This document shows, one piece after another, positions 7,431 through 15,701 of a DNA stretch of 48,592 nucleotides. The position numbers were made by a program, and so were the translations under genes. Within the stretch, counting starts at the first letter, position 1; each line of letters begins with the position of its first letter. The DNA lies in the IMG/VR virus record IMGVR_UViG_3300009502_000073, positions 1 to 48,592 of that record; one strand, written 5' to 3'. The notes beneath the pieces were generated by a model. That model made no database searches, had not been told where the DNA came from, and saw only the letters and a list, made by a program, of their open reading frames with translations. The stretch comes from a virus.

Positions 7431-8411
7431 TTAATCCTTTGATGGTGCAATTACTTCAGCCCTTATCAGCAGGTCAGCAACCCGATCCTTCTTTTTCACT
7501 ACTGGAGTCGCAACATCACGTTGCGCAGTAGATTCCGAATGTGTATCGGTAGAATCATCGTCACGTTGATCTCCGGTAAAACCTTCGGCTAGAAGTTTCT
7601 TTGCTTGTTTCTGAGAGCATCCTGCATCCCGCAGAACACGCTCTAAATCCCTTGCTGTTAATTGGACTTTCTGATTCTTTAACTGCTCCGGCACATTTGC
7701 AAAAGCGCTCAAGTTGAATGCAACAGTTTTAGATTGTGCCTTCTCATCTTTTTTATTGTCAACGCTGTCAGCAAAACCAGCATCAACAGCTTCCTGTGCA
7801 TTCAACCAAGTCTCTTCGGCCATCATCGCACATACTTCTTCTTCTTTTTTATTGCTGCGATTCATATAAACACTTAGAATCGTTGCTGATACTTTATCCA
7901 ACAAATCGGCTTCTTTCCGCATATCATCAGCACTTCCAGCGCAAAGACTCCAAGGTTCATGAATCATCAGAAATGAACCCTCGCTCATGATGATCTCATT
8001 GCAAGCCATTACAATTACACTGGCGATAGAAGCTGCAAGACCGTCAATATGAGCGATTGTCTTGGATTTATGCTGCTTGATTGCATTATAAATCGCCATT
8101 CCATCAAAAACTGAGCCGCCAGGAGTATTAAGCCGGAGATGAATCGTTCCTGCGGTAATCGCATTAAAATCTTTCACAAATTGCTCGGCTTGGATTCCCC
8201 ACCAAGAGATTTCATCATATATATAGACAGTAGCCTCTTCAGGTTGGTCTTTCTTACATTCAATTTTGTAAGCTCCCTTTGCCCGAGGTTTAAATAAACT
8301 GCGGTTAACTATTTTATGAGAGAGGTCGGAAGGCTTAACATCAACCTTATCAGTTGCGGAACTAACTTCAGTAGCTCCAACTTTCTCTAATTTAGCTGAA
8401 TTATTATCCAT
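7431..8411 (-). CDS. ClpP-type prohead maturation protease (S14)
   Basis: A 326-residue serine protease. The ClpP core lies at about residues 60-220: NTPGGSVFDGMAIYNAI, catalytic Ser128 in GLAASIAS, His151 in MIHEPW, and the following ADDMRKEADLLDK helix. A C-terminal extension of about 100 charged residues probably interacts with the scaffold region of the capsid protein. Its ATG overlaps the portal stop in ATGGATAA, giving translational coupling. Confidence 0.92.
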   Translation of the reverse strand: MDNNSAKLEKVGATEVSSATDKVDVKPSDLSHKIVNRSLFKPRAKGAYKIECKKDQPEEATVYIYDEISWWGIQAEQFVKDFNAITAGTIHLRLNTPGGSVFDGMAIYNAIKQHKSKTIAHIDGLAASIASVIVMACNEIIMSEGSFLMIHEPWSLCAGSADDMRKEADLLDKVSATILSVYMNRSNKKEEEVCAMMAEETWLNAQEAVDAGFADSVDNKKDEKAQSKTVAFNLSAFANVPEQLKNQKVQLTARDLERVLRDAGCSQKQAKKLLAEGFTGDQRDDDSTDTHSESTAQRDVATPVVKKKDRVADLLIRAEVIAPSKD

Positions 8412-9693
8412 TTTTCTTTCCTCCCTGAGTTGCTGGCGTATCTGTATTTGGTGTTACCGGCAGTCTATCTTGTTTTGCCAGTTGTTCATCGAGCTTGCTA
8501 AGTGGAACCATATTTAGCGGTACAAAGTAATCATCCGCGTATTCATGATCGATTCTGTCCATGTTTTCTTTAGCTCGAATATCGTTCTGAGAAAATGCGC
8601 CGATATTCCACATTAATCTGTAGTATTCGGCTCGATCCTTTGAGCTTCCACGCAATAAACCATCAACATTATGCCGGAAATAAAGAAGCTGCTTGATTTT
8701 CTCGTCTTCATCGAGCAATTGCATATCGAGATTTTGCTCGATTCGGATTAACCAAGGCAAGATAGAGTCGGTTACAAATGATATCTGCTCGGACTCAATA
8801 TTATTAAAGCTAGATTTACTGAGGTCTTTTAATTTATGCGGAGGTAAATTGTACCACCGAGCGACTTCAGGTATCTGGAACTGTCGGGATTCAAGGAATT
8901 GTGCGTCTTCGGCAGGAATACCTATTTTTTGTAAAGTCATGCCTTCTTGGAGCAATGCAACTCGATGAGATTGGCCAAGACCTTTGTAAACATCATCGAA
9001 CGCATCACGGAAACCTTTCGGGTCCTTGAGTACGCTAGGATGGGTAATAACTGCGCCTGGATGAGTGCCTTCGCCGAAATATAATGATCCGAAAGTTTCC
9101 ATTGCCATGCTGAGGCCAATGGATTTCCGAGCCATATTGATTACTGAATACCCCATAAAGCCATCGAAACCTAGACCAGCAATGTGAAGAATATTGTCGC
9201 GGCCTAGAGTTATTTTTTCCCGATCAACGATAATGTCATAGACTACTTCTCCATCTTTGGTATGCGGATACACTCTATTCGGCGCTATCGGCCAGAGTTC
9301 AATTATTTCCCCATAACCATTGTAAACTTTCTCAGCGTAGCAATTTCCCCAAGTAAGAAGATGAGCAGCCATGACCTCTCGACCTATCTGAGCAGTCATC
9401 AAGGGATTGAACTGGCTGTGCATAATACGAAAAAGTTTCTTCTCGGTAACTTGTTTGGTTTTACCGGCATCAGGTCGCAGTAAGTGTAAAGGTAAAGTCG
9501 AAATAGTACCGGAAATCAAAGACACAGCATTCCAGACAGCAGAATATGTGAGAGCTGTATGCTCGTCTACATTCTCACCGGCAAGCGATTGGCCACCGAC
9601 CATATTCCAAAGCGATGAGTTCCATGCTTTCGGATCAGTAACACCAAGATTACGAATATTTTTTGGTCTGGCAAGCCGAGTGAATAGCCCCAT
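8404..9693 (-). CDS. Portal protein, HK97 family
   Basis: A 429-residue portal of the PF04860 type. Landmarks include AVWNAVSLISGTISTLPLHL, WGNCYAEKV, LWPIAPNRV, ILHIAGLGFDGFMGYS and FQIPEVARWYNLPPHKLKDL, with a polar C-terminal tail. It forms the dodecameric DNA channel at one capsid vertex and docks the terminase. Its ATG overlaps by one base the stop of the small membrane protein upstream (TAATG). Confidence 0.95.
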   Translation of the reverse strand: MGLFTRLARPKNIRNLGVTDPKAWNSSLWNMVGGQSLAGENVDEHTALTYSAVWNAVSLISGTISTLPLHLLRPDAGKTKQVTEKKLFRIMHSQFNPLMTAQIGREVMAAHLLTWGNCYAEKVYNGYGEIIELWPIAPNRVYPHTKDGEVVYDIIVDREKITLGRDNILHIAGLGFDGFMGYSVINMARKSIGLSMAMETFGSLYFGEGTHPGAVITHPSVLKDPKGFRDAFDDVYKGLGQSHRVALLQEGMTLQKIGIPAEDAQFLESRQFQIPEVARWYNLPPHKLKDLSKSSFNNIESEQISFVTDSILPWLIRIEQNLDMQLLDEDEKIKQLLYFRHNVDGLLRGSSKDRAEYYRLMWNIGAFSQNDIRAKENMDRIDHEYADDYFVPLNMVPLSKLDEQLAKQDRLPVTPNTDTPATQGGKKNG

Positions 9694-9905
9694 TATCGCT
9701 TACCTCCCATGAAATAACCTGTTGCCATGAGAATTAATCCACTGACCACATAAGCCATCCAAGGGAATAATTGATATAGGCCATAAGCCAAAGAGATAAA
9801 ACCGGCAAGCATAAAAAAATCACGAACATCAAACCACTCTGCAAGTGATTTAATTCGTGATCTAAAGAACTCACTTATTGCAAACGCAATTTTAGGAATT
9901 GTCAC
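9693..9905 (-). CDS. Small membrane protein between terminase and portal
   Basis: A 70-residue protein with two hydrophobic segments at about residues 29-45 and 49-67 and a basic end (MGGKR). Short membrane proteins at this locus are common in siphophages but their role is not known. It is coupled to portal. Its 5' leader carries a promoter-like sequence and a long inverted repeat (9913-9965). Confidence 0.7.
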   Translation of the reverse strand: MTIPKIAFAISEFFRSRIKSLAEWFDVRDFFMLAGFISLAYGLYQLFPWMAYVVSGLILMATGYFMGGKR

Positions 9906-9912
9906 TTCATAT

Positions 9913-9965
9913 CCATAGAAACATTCGTTTTTAGTGGTAATCCTAGTCGAATACTGTTTCTATGG
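9913..9965 (-). promoter_or_regulatory. Inverted repeat in the leader of the portal operon
   Basis: CCATAGAAACA at 9913-9923 and TGTTTCTATGG at 9955-9965 form a perfect 11-bp inverted repeat, extended inward by TTCG/CGAA after a three-base bulge. It lies between a promoter-like sequence at 9991-10019 and the start codon at 9905. It has no trailing T-run, so a terminator is unlikely; an RNase III site, attenuator or operator is possible. Confidence 0.6.
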
Positions 9966-9990
9966 TCTATGATAATGCTATTTTGATAAA

Positions 9991-10019
9991 GATATAAGGT
10001 AAAAAATAGTAGAAGTCAA
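9991..10019 (-). promoter_or_regulatory. Putative sigma70-type promoter for the portal-capsid genes
   Basis: On the minus strand TTGACT (10019-10014) is followed after 17 bases by TATATC (9996-9991). It sits in the only noncoding gap between large terminase and portal and would start a head-gene transcript. Confidence 0.5.
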
Positions 10020-10031
10020 GGAAAATTTATT

Positions 10032-13000
10032 TCATAGCTCGCCTCTCAGTTTTTTCATCATCTCTTCTTTACTCAATCCATCATACGCGCTCTTCTGTCC
10101 GGTATCATCCAATATGCCGCAGGCCATCACTGTAGAAGTGATTCCATCAACTCTGGTAATTGATTTCTTTTTTGACACTTTCCGGTAGCCATCTTCGTCT
10201 TCAGACATTACGGTATTAGCCGCGTTCCATGTTAAACAGGGATTACCTTCGTGCCGGAACAACTTTTCGATCAGCATGTATTCAAATTTATCAATTGCCG
10301 GTGCCATTGATCGCGCCTCTTGGCCGAATGGCATCATGCGAATATCGCCCCTGCCCTTGAAATCCCATCGCTTCTTTTCTTTATCCCATTTGCCGATGTT
10401 CAATTCGATACCGGCTTTCTCAGCAAATTCCATCAAGTCTTTCATGCGGGAACGATCATAAGCAATGCCTTGAAGTGATGGGAGGTAAGGCAACTCAGAT
10501 ATAAATTTCACAACTTCGGATTTGCTAATCGCTGCGCCTTTGGAAGCAAATACATATTTTGCATCTCTCCAAGCGATATATGGAACATGATCGGTGTCGG
10601 CCTTGAGTTGCAATCCATTCCCTGGAAGCCAGAACCATACCTTTAACCGCCAGAACGAATCATAAACAGGTTTTTGTGCCGGAACCCAAACTCCATCGAC
10701 CTTTTCAAAATTGATATATCCTGGCTCAAACATTAGAGCCAGCGCGGTAAGGTCGTTAACCGCCGATAAGTCTAATCCGCCCCAACATCTGCGGCCAGAA
10801 AGGATGTCAACTGGATAATCTTTATCTGTGCAAGCCTTCCAAACCTCGGGATTAATTGCAGGGTTCTCGGATTCTGTCCAAACACAGAAATTGAGCCGTT
10901 TTACTGTGGACATCTTTGACGGAAGACCTTTAGCTTCTTTGATCTGCCCTCGAATATAATCATACCCAGGTATCCCATAAGGAAGCGAAGGATTTACCTT
11001 CGGCCAGAGAGATTCGTCAATAAGATAATGATCGTCTTCTTCGCCATTAGCATCAAGAAAATCAGCATCATCAAGAGAGCAAATAAAGGAGAAAAACTCA
11101 TCATTTTCTTCCATCTCGTGAGCTATCTTCACCCCGAGATCATGATATTCCCTGCAAACCGAGGTCATATCGTGGCCAGAATTGGTTATCATGAAAGAAA
11201 GCGGCTGTCTGCGGAACTTAAATCCGGCTCTGAGCATTTCAATAATTGAACCGTCAACATGTTCATGGATTTCATCAAGCAAGGCCATGTGAGGTCGAGG
11301 ACCAGATTTCCCTTTTTTCGTATCAGTTGCGATAACACGGAAAAATGAATTTGTTGCGAGATAGGCAAGGTTCCAGCGCTTTTCGCCTACGCCTGAAGCT
11401 ATCAAGCGCTCCTGAAGCATAGGAGATTGGTCATAGAACGCGCAGGCATCACGGAACAATACCATCGCCTGATCCTTGAAGGTTGCTGCTGCGTATATCT
11501 CAGCACGTTCTTCATGATCGGCTACAAGGCCATAGATTCCGGTGCCAGCGCAAAGAGGGCTTTTACCTGAATTTGCTGTTGGAATTAAATTCCGACCAGC
11601 AAGAAATGAGTGTAATTCACTTTCTACCGTAATGCAACGGACTGGAACCGATTCAATAGGCTCGCAACCAACAATCATCCTTCCTCTACTTAACGGCTCT
11701 GTCTTTGGTTCCTCTCGAAGATTATTAATTTTTCTCAGAAGCCTTGCAGGAACTTGTGATTTATAAGCCTGAAAACCAATCCGCCATCTTCTTGAAACCT
11801 CGACTCCATTTAACTTGGCAGCACTTTCGTGAATTTGACATTTATATCCTAATGTTCTCAAAAGATCAGCAACATCATGCGATAATCTTTTATGACAAAG
11901 CGTAATTTCGCATTTGCCATTAGGAGCAATATAACCATCGGTGTCCATTATTCCCTGTAACAACGAAAGTCTTTGTAAATTACCAGCCCTTAAATATCTC
12001 ATCGGAATATGTTTGTTTCCAAGAAGGTTAAGCGTTCTTAGCTTGCCTTGAAAAGTTTTATACTTTGATATCGACCTATCGCCACCAAGAACAACCCTCG
12101 CTGTTGTCGCAGAATGTTTTGACCTCTCGACAGCGGTAACTTTTTCCAGTCTTATTTCCTCTATTATCTGCCAATCAGAATAAGCAACTGTTATACGAGC
12201 ATCATCAGTATTCCCATCTCCTAACCAGACTCCAAGGGAATAAGGTGGAATTAAAAGACCAACATCACCAATACTTATTGATGGCGCAACACCAATTCGA
12301 TAATTCCATTTTGCCTGTGGATGAATGCTTTTAGAATTTTTCATTCTAAATGTTTTAGAAATTGTTAAGGTATTGAATTTTCCGAAACCGCCTTTTTTAA
12401 CCTCACCTAATCTTCGCGGTCCAGCTTTCATTCCACTTCTCAATACCGAAGCAAACCATTCATGTTCTGCATCTGCTATGATTTCGTCTCCATCGGAAAA
12501 TTTTAGCTTAAAGCATTTCCGGTTAAAAAATATTGGGCTAATATCTATTACTTTTGTTGGAATACCGGCAGAGTCAAAAACATAATCTCCTACCCCAATA
12601 GCACCCATCGTTGTCCAACCAGTAGGCGTAGCAATAGGAGTATCAAGCGCAAGTGGCCCCTTCCCTGTTTCAATAAACACTACACGAAATCTGCGAGTAT
12701 CATCAGATTTTCGCTTCCACCCAAAGATATTGCCAATAATAAACGCTTCCCAAGGAAACAGCAAGAATGGTTTACCTTCAAACTGTCCACCATTGAGGCA
12801 TAGGCACTCTTCAAAGAATGCTATGCCTTCGCTGGCCGCATGTTCATCATAATAGAATTTATAACCGGAATCGGTTAGTTCTTTTTTACGGTCATTGAGA
12901 TGGCGCTGGCAAGCAGCACGAACATGAGGTCCAGCAACTATAACACCGGAGATGACATCAGCAGCGTATTGAGTTGCGCGATCTTTAGATTTAGCCGGTT

Positions 13001-13088
13001 TCGAGTTCTTGACGGACAATTTGTTCTCGCTTTCTACGCTTCTGAGCTGATTTCTTGATTCGATTGATAGTCCTGCCGAGTAGATCAT
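10032..13088 (-). CDS. Large terminase subunit, interrupted by an in-frame intein
   Basis: A 1018-residue precursor; removing the intein (residues 145-506) leaves 656 residues. The N-extein ends ETGKG and the C-extein begins SGKSPL, so splicing rebuilds the ATPase P-loop ETGKGSGKS. The Walker B-type ALLDEIHEH and the RNase H-like nuclease start GGLDLSAVNDLTALAL with a later YDRSRMKDL are present. It pumps and cuts phage DNA at the portal. The ATG at 13088 has only a weak ribosome site and its first 32 codons overlap a 55-codon gene; a TTG at 13019 is an alternative start. Confidence 0.93.
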   Translation of the reverse strand: MIYSAGLSIESRNQLRSVESENKLSVKNSKPAKSKDRATQYAADVISGVIVAGPHVRAACQRHLNDRKKELTDSGYKFYYDEHAASEGIAFFEECLCLNGGQFEGKPFLLFPWEAFIIGNIFGWKRKSDDTRRFRVVFIETGKGPLALDTPIATPTGWTTMGAIGVGDYVFDSAGIPTKVIDISPIFFNRKCFKLKFSDGDEIIADAEHEWFASVLRSGMKAGPRRLGEVKKGGFGKFNTLTISKTFRMKNSKSIHPQAKWNYRIGVAPSISIGDVGLLIPPYSLGVWLGDGNTDDARITVAYSDWQIIEEIRLEKVTAVERSKHSATTARVVLGGDRSISKYKTFQGKLRTLNLLGNKHIPMRYLRAGNLQRLSLLQGIMDTDGYIAPNGKCEITLCHKRLSHDVADLLRTLGYKCQIHESAAKLNGVEVSRRWRIGFQAYKSQVPARLLRKINNLREEPKTEPLSRGRMIVGCEPIESVPVRCITVESELHSFLAGRNLIPTANSGKSPLCAGTGIYGLVADHEERAEIYAAATFKDQAMVLFRDACAFYDQSPMLQERLIASGVGEKRWNLAYLATNSFFRVIATDTKKGKSGPRPHMALLDEIHEHVDGSIIEMLRAGFKFRRQPLSFMITNSGHDMTSVCREYHDLGVKIAHEMEENDEFFSFICSLDDADFLDANGEEDDHYLIDESLWPKVNPSLPYGIPGYDYIRGQIKEAKGLPSKMSTVKRLNFCVWTESENPAINPEVWKACTDKDYPVDILSGRRCWGGLDLSAVNDLTALALMFEPGYINFEKVDGVWVPAQKPVYDSFWRLKVWFWLPGNGLQLKADTDHVPYIAWRDAKYVFASKGAAISKSEVVKFISELPYLPSLQGIAYDRSRMKDLMEFAEKAGIELNIGKWDKEKKRWDFKGRGDIRMMPFGQEARSMAPAIDKFEYMLIEKLFRHEGNPCLTWNAANTVMSEDEDGYRKVSKKKSITRVDGITSTVMACGILDDTGQKSAYDGLSKEEMMKKLRGEL
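11571..12656 (-). mobile_element. Class 3-type intein with LAGLIDADG homing endonuclease (362 residues)
   Basis: The intein covers precursor residues 145-506. It starts with Pro, not Cys or Ser (PLALDTPIATPTGW). Block B reads GDEIIADAEHEW, with Trp at B:12; block F is VPVRCITVE with Cys at F:4; block G is LIPTAN with Thr at G:5. This Trp-Cys-Thr set with no N-terminal nucleophile defines class 3 inteins. The penultimate residue is Ala instead of the usual His. Two LAGLIDADG motifs, SLGVWLGDG (about 284-292) and LLQGIMDTDG (about 376-385), mark a dodecapeptide homing endonuclease. The +1 residue is Ser507. Confidence 0.92.
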
Positions 13089-13158
13089 TCTGGATTACCC
13101 GCTGCATGGTTTTATCAGTTGGCTGAACAAATCCGCTCTTGTTAGTTGTTTCAATCAT
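12991..13158 (-). CDS. Small basic protein overlapping the terminase start (55 residues)
   Basis: The frame runs MIETTNKSGFVQPTDKTMQR to a very basic C-terminal helix (IKKSAQKRRKREQIVRQ). Its ATG overlaps the stop of the zinc-ribbon gene (ATGA), and an AGGGA site lies upstream. It overlaps the first 98 bases of the large terminase frame, which favours a downstream start for terminase. Function unknown. Confidence 0.5.
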   Translation of the reverse strand: MIETTNKSGFVQPTDKTMQRVIQNDLLGRTINRIKKSAQKRRKREQIVRQELETG

Positions 13159-13454
13159 GATTGTTTATCCCTAGAAGGCACATCAATAACATTACCTGCT
13201 GTCGGCGTATACGGCTCCTTGCATTTCACGCAGATAATCACCGGCTGCTGAGCCAGCATCTCTTGACCTGTGGGAGAGACAATCGCAGAGACCTTGCGAA
13301 GCATTACCGCGCCCATGAAATATTTGCATCCGCAAGGGCAGGTTACTTCGGTTGTATTGTTAATGTCGACCTCGAACTGCGCTGGCTTACCGGCATTCGC
13401 TAAATGCGGTACAAATCCACCGCCCATTAATTTACGTCTTGCATCTTCACCCAT
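13155..13454 (-). CDS. Zinc-ribbon phage protein
   Basis: A 99-residue protein with one zinc ribbon: CPCGC at about residue 39-43 and CVKC at about 76-79, flanking LRKVSAIVSPTGQEM. Proteins of this pattern occur in many siphophages near terminase. No enzyme motif is present; DNA or protein binding is likely. It is coupled to the downstream 55-residue gene. Confidence 0.7.
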   Translation of the reverse strand: MGEDARRKLMGGGFVPHLANAGKPAQFEVDINNTTEVTCPCGCKYFMGAVMLRKVSAIVSPTGQEMLAQQPVIICVKCKEPYTPTAGNVIDVPSRDKQS

Positions 13455-13479
13455 TTTGAAATCCTCACTTTCTATATTT

Positions 13480-14511
13480 TTAATTTCTAAAATTATGATT
13501 CGGCATTGATATCATCTCCATATAACTAGAAACAGATTTTGAATGAAACCTTGGAATGACTATTTCATGCTTTCTTGCATATCCAGCATAAGCCCTCACC
13601 ATATCAAGTAAATCATGCGCCCTTGTGTTTTTCATTTTATTTTCTATTTCTCGTGCGTCATGCCAGTAAATATCTTGCAGTGTTTGCAATTGCCTATAAT
13701 AATCTTTATTTTTTTTATCTGCTTGAACTGCTGTCAACCGAGCATACCCTCTTTGGAAACAAGGTTTTATCAAAGAATGAAATTTTTTATCTATCGCCAA
13801 ATTTGCCAAAACTTCACCATGCAGAGAATCAAACATTTTTTCCATTTCAGACAAAACGAATCTATTATTAATAAAATGAAAAATACCGTAAACCATTTTT
13901 TGAGTATTAGATTTGTATTCATTATTGACAAATATTTTACCAGTAACCTCAAATTCTGTTAAAACAAAATTAAAGACAATACTTAATCGGTCTATAATTC
14001 CGTTTTGGTCAGAATATAACATTCTTGCCAAAGTCGTTTCGCTAGAAGACTCTCTTCCCTTCAGTAAAGTTAAACATAAAATCATTTCAGGAACGCAAAA
14101 ACTCCTAATGCAAGCCGAAACATCATCAAACATCTCCTGCGTTAAATTGCAGCAAAGGTCAAGATTAATTATATCTATCCTTATACCACTATTAGCTAAT
14201 CGCTCAATCGCTCGGCACAAGCGAGAACCTAAGACATTAACTTGGGGAAAGTCTTTTCTCCATTTCGCTGTTGCCAACATTGCCGGATTATCATCACAAG
14301 CATAGATATTTTCCTCCCTTATCCCAATAGACAAAGCTTCCTTTATTTCTGCACCATGATTTGCAGGAAGACATAATAATTTTTTATTGTTCATGTCAGC
14401 CTTACCGACTATATTTTTTATTTCAGAATACACCGTTTTTCTGTATACATCTTTGACGTCCGTTAAGTATCCACCAACAGGACCACGAATACTTTTTTTA
14501 ATTGGGAACAT
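13480..14511 (-). CDS. Rossmann-fold, SAM methyltransferase-like protein of unknown target
   Basis: A 343-residue protein. Residues about 44-120 look like a class I methyltransferase: LLCLPANHGAEIKEAL (motif I region), YACDDNPAM (acidic end of strand 2) and IDIINLDLCCNLT (strand 4). The C-terminal 150 residues are helical and basic. It separates small and large terminase, an unusual place, is more AT-rich than its neighbours, and has its own early-type promoter at 14556-14584, all consistent with a recently inserted accessory gene. The methylation target is unknown and the family is not recognised. Confidence 0.5.
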   Translation of the reverse strand: MFPIKKSIRGPVGGYLTDVKDVYRKTVYSEIKNIVGKADMNNKKLLCLPANHGAEIKEALSIGIREENIYACDDNPAMLATAKWRKDFPQVNVLGSRLCRAIERLANSGIRIDIINLDLCCNLTQEMFDDVSACIRSFCVPEMILCLTLLKGRESSSETTLARMLYSDQNGIIDRLSIVFNFVLTEFEVTGKIFVNNEYKSNTQKMVYGIFHFINNRFVLSEMEKMFDSLHGEVLANLAIDKKFHSLIKPCFQRGYARLTAVQADKKNKDYYRQLQTLQDIYWHDAREIENKMKNTRAHDLLDMVRAYAGYARKHEIVIPRFHSKSVSSYMEMISMPNHNFRN

Positions 14512-14555
14512 TCAATTACTACTCCTTTTCTATATTCTATTTTTGTCACGACAGC

Positions 14556-14600
14556 ACATTAAATCCAATTTAATATATTGTCAAGCATTATTTTAATTAT
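14556..14600 (-). promoter_or_regulatory. Early-type promoter copy (upstream of 13480-14511)
   Basis: The minus strand reads AAAATAATGCTTGACA followed by ATATATTAA; TTGACA lies at 14584-14579. The -10 is poor (TAATGT after 17 bases). It is one of six similar sequences in this genome. Confidence 0.55.
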
Positions 14601-15139
14601 TATTTAAAAAATCTTTCCGCACCTTTTTGCTTCGGTTTCGTGGCTTGAGGCTTCGCAGAAACTTTACCTGCCGATGCAGGCGTTAAACCAAACTCGTTTG
14701 CCAGCTTCCGGCACTCCTGAACACTTTTCAGCGACACATCGAGCCAAGGATTTTTTCGCATTTGAGTATATATTTTCAACGGAACTTCCTCGCCTTCTTT
14801 ATCATCCTTCGGGCTTCCCATCTTCCCGCGCCTGGTTTCAGTGCAGAACATTACAACAGCACCTTCATCAGCAATATGTCGTTCAGCCTCAAGCCACCGG
14901 CCATAGGTCTGACAATACTGCGCCAGAGTCGCTCGATTAATTCCTGCAATCAATCCCATTGTTTCAAGCAGCGGAGTAATCCGATTCCACTCAATTAAAG
15001 CATCGGAACTAAGTTCAATCGGCGGGATTGGAATTTCGGTTTCGTACTCAGGCTCATCGGGATTAATTCTCTCGGGATGAACCTCTCCAGTACCCTTCAC
15101 AATATGGATATTTGTCGGTATTCTCGGCCTTCCACGCAT
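14600..15139 (-). CDS. Small terminase subunit, P27 family
   Basis: A 179-residue protein starting MRGRPRIPTNIHIVKGTGE, the classical P27-type N-terminus (RGRPRxPT...KGT). The middle part, WNRITPLLETMGLIAGINRA with YCQTYGRWLEAE, and the end, RKNPWLDVSLKSVQECRKLA, are also typical. It recognises the packaging site and hands DNA to the large subunit. The start at 15139 follows TGGAGGAATTTAT; an ATG at 15196 would add 19 residues without such a site. Confidence 0.93.
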   Translation of the reverse strand: MRGRPRIPTNIHIVKGTGEVHPERINPDEPEYETEIPIPPIELSSDALIEWNRITPLLETMGLIAGINRATLAQYCQTYGRWLEAERHIADEGAVVMFCTETRRGKMGSPKDDKEGEEVPLKIYTQMRKNPWLDVSLKSVQECRKLANEFGLTPASAGKVSAKPQATKPKQKGAERFFK

Positions 15140-15197
15140 ATAAATTCCTCCATTCGGCCACATAATAACAGATTGGCAGATTAAAAGCAAATTCATC

Positions 15198-15217
15198 TAT
15201 AGAACGATTGTTCTATA
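15198..15217. promoter_or_regulatory. Palindrome between HNH and small terminase genes
   Basis: TATAGAAC-GATT-GTTCTATA is an 8-bp perfect inverted repeat. A degenerate copy, TATAGAATGATTGTTT, lies at 15335-15350. Between them GGTTAACC and GGTTAA occur close together (about 15251-15266). The location next to small terminase and an HNH nuclease suits an operator or a packaging (cos/pac) site. Confidence 0.5.
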
Positions 15218-15362
15218 AAAAAGTTTAATTTTGTAATTCTGAATGTTCGGTTAACCACGCGGTTAATTCGGGTTCCGTGTTTAAGATTTACCCTCCCCTC
15301 CCATGCTCTTAATATCATTGGGTAATTACAGATTTATAGAATGATTGTTTCAATTGATTAGT

Positions 15363-15701
15363 TTATTTATTCCATAAGTGATTGATATCAATAGGAAAGC
15401 CGTTAATGTCACAAGCTATTGACTGTTTACCATGTTCGGCGCGCCGTTTCCAGCCTGAATGACAATTAGCGCACAAACCTTGCCAATTGTCTTCATCCCA
15501 AAACAAATCAATATTTCCCTTGTGCGGTTTGATATGGTCAATGATAGTCGCGGGCGTTTCAATTCCTATTGATAAACAATGTACGCATAAGCAATGCTCA
15601 GGATCGGATAAAAATATCCGGCGCGCACGCCTCCACTGTACGGAATCATAAAGGCGCTTTATTCCAAGATCGTTATTGTAACTACTTTTATTTGCTTGCA
15701 T
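15363..15701 (-). CDS. HNH endonuclease next to terminase
   Basis: A 112-residue HNH nuclease with the pattern YDSVQWRRARRIFL, CVHC, the catalytic ATIIDHIKPH, and LCANCHSGW. HK97 gp74-like enzymes at this position help terminase cut the packaging site, which is the likely role here rather than homing. It is the first leftward gene after the divergent region. Confidence 0.9.
   Translation of the reverse strand: MQANKSSYNNDLGIKRLYDSVQWRRARRIFLSDPEHCLCVHCLSIGIETPATIIDHIKPHKGNIDLFWDEDNWQGLCANCHSGWKRRAEHGKQSIACDINGFPIDINHLWNK

Noticed and set aside
13615-13962. Open frames on the plus strand inside the 13480-14511 gene, and other long antisense frames such as those at 1195, 6981, 28609 and 32107
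   Set aside because: They lie opposite clear minus-strand genes, lack ribosome sites and have non-protein-like composition.
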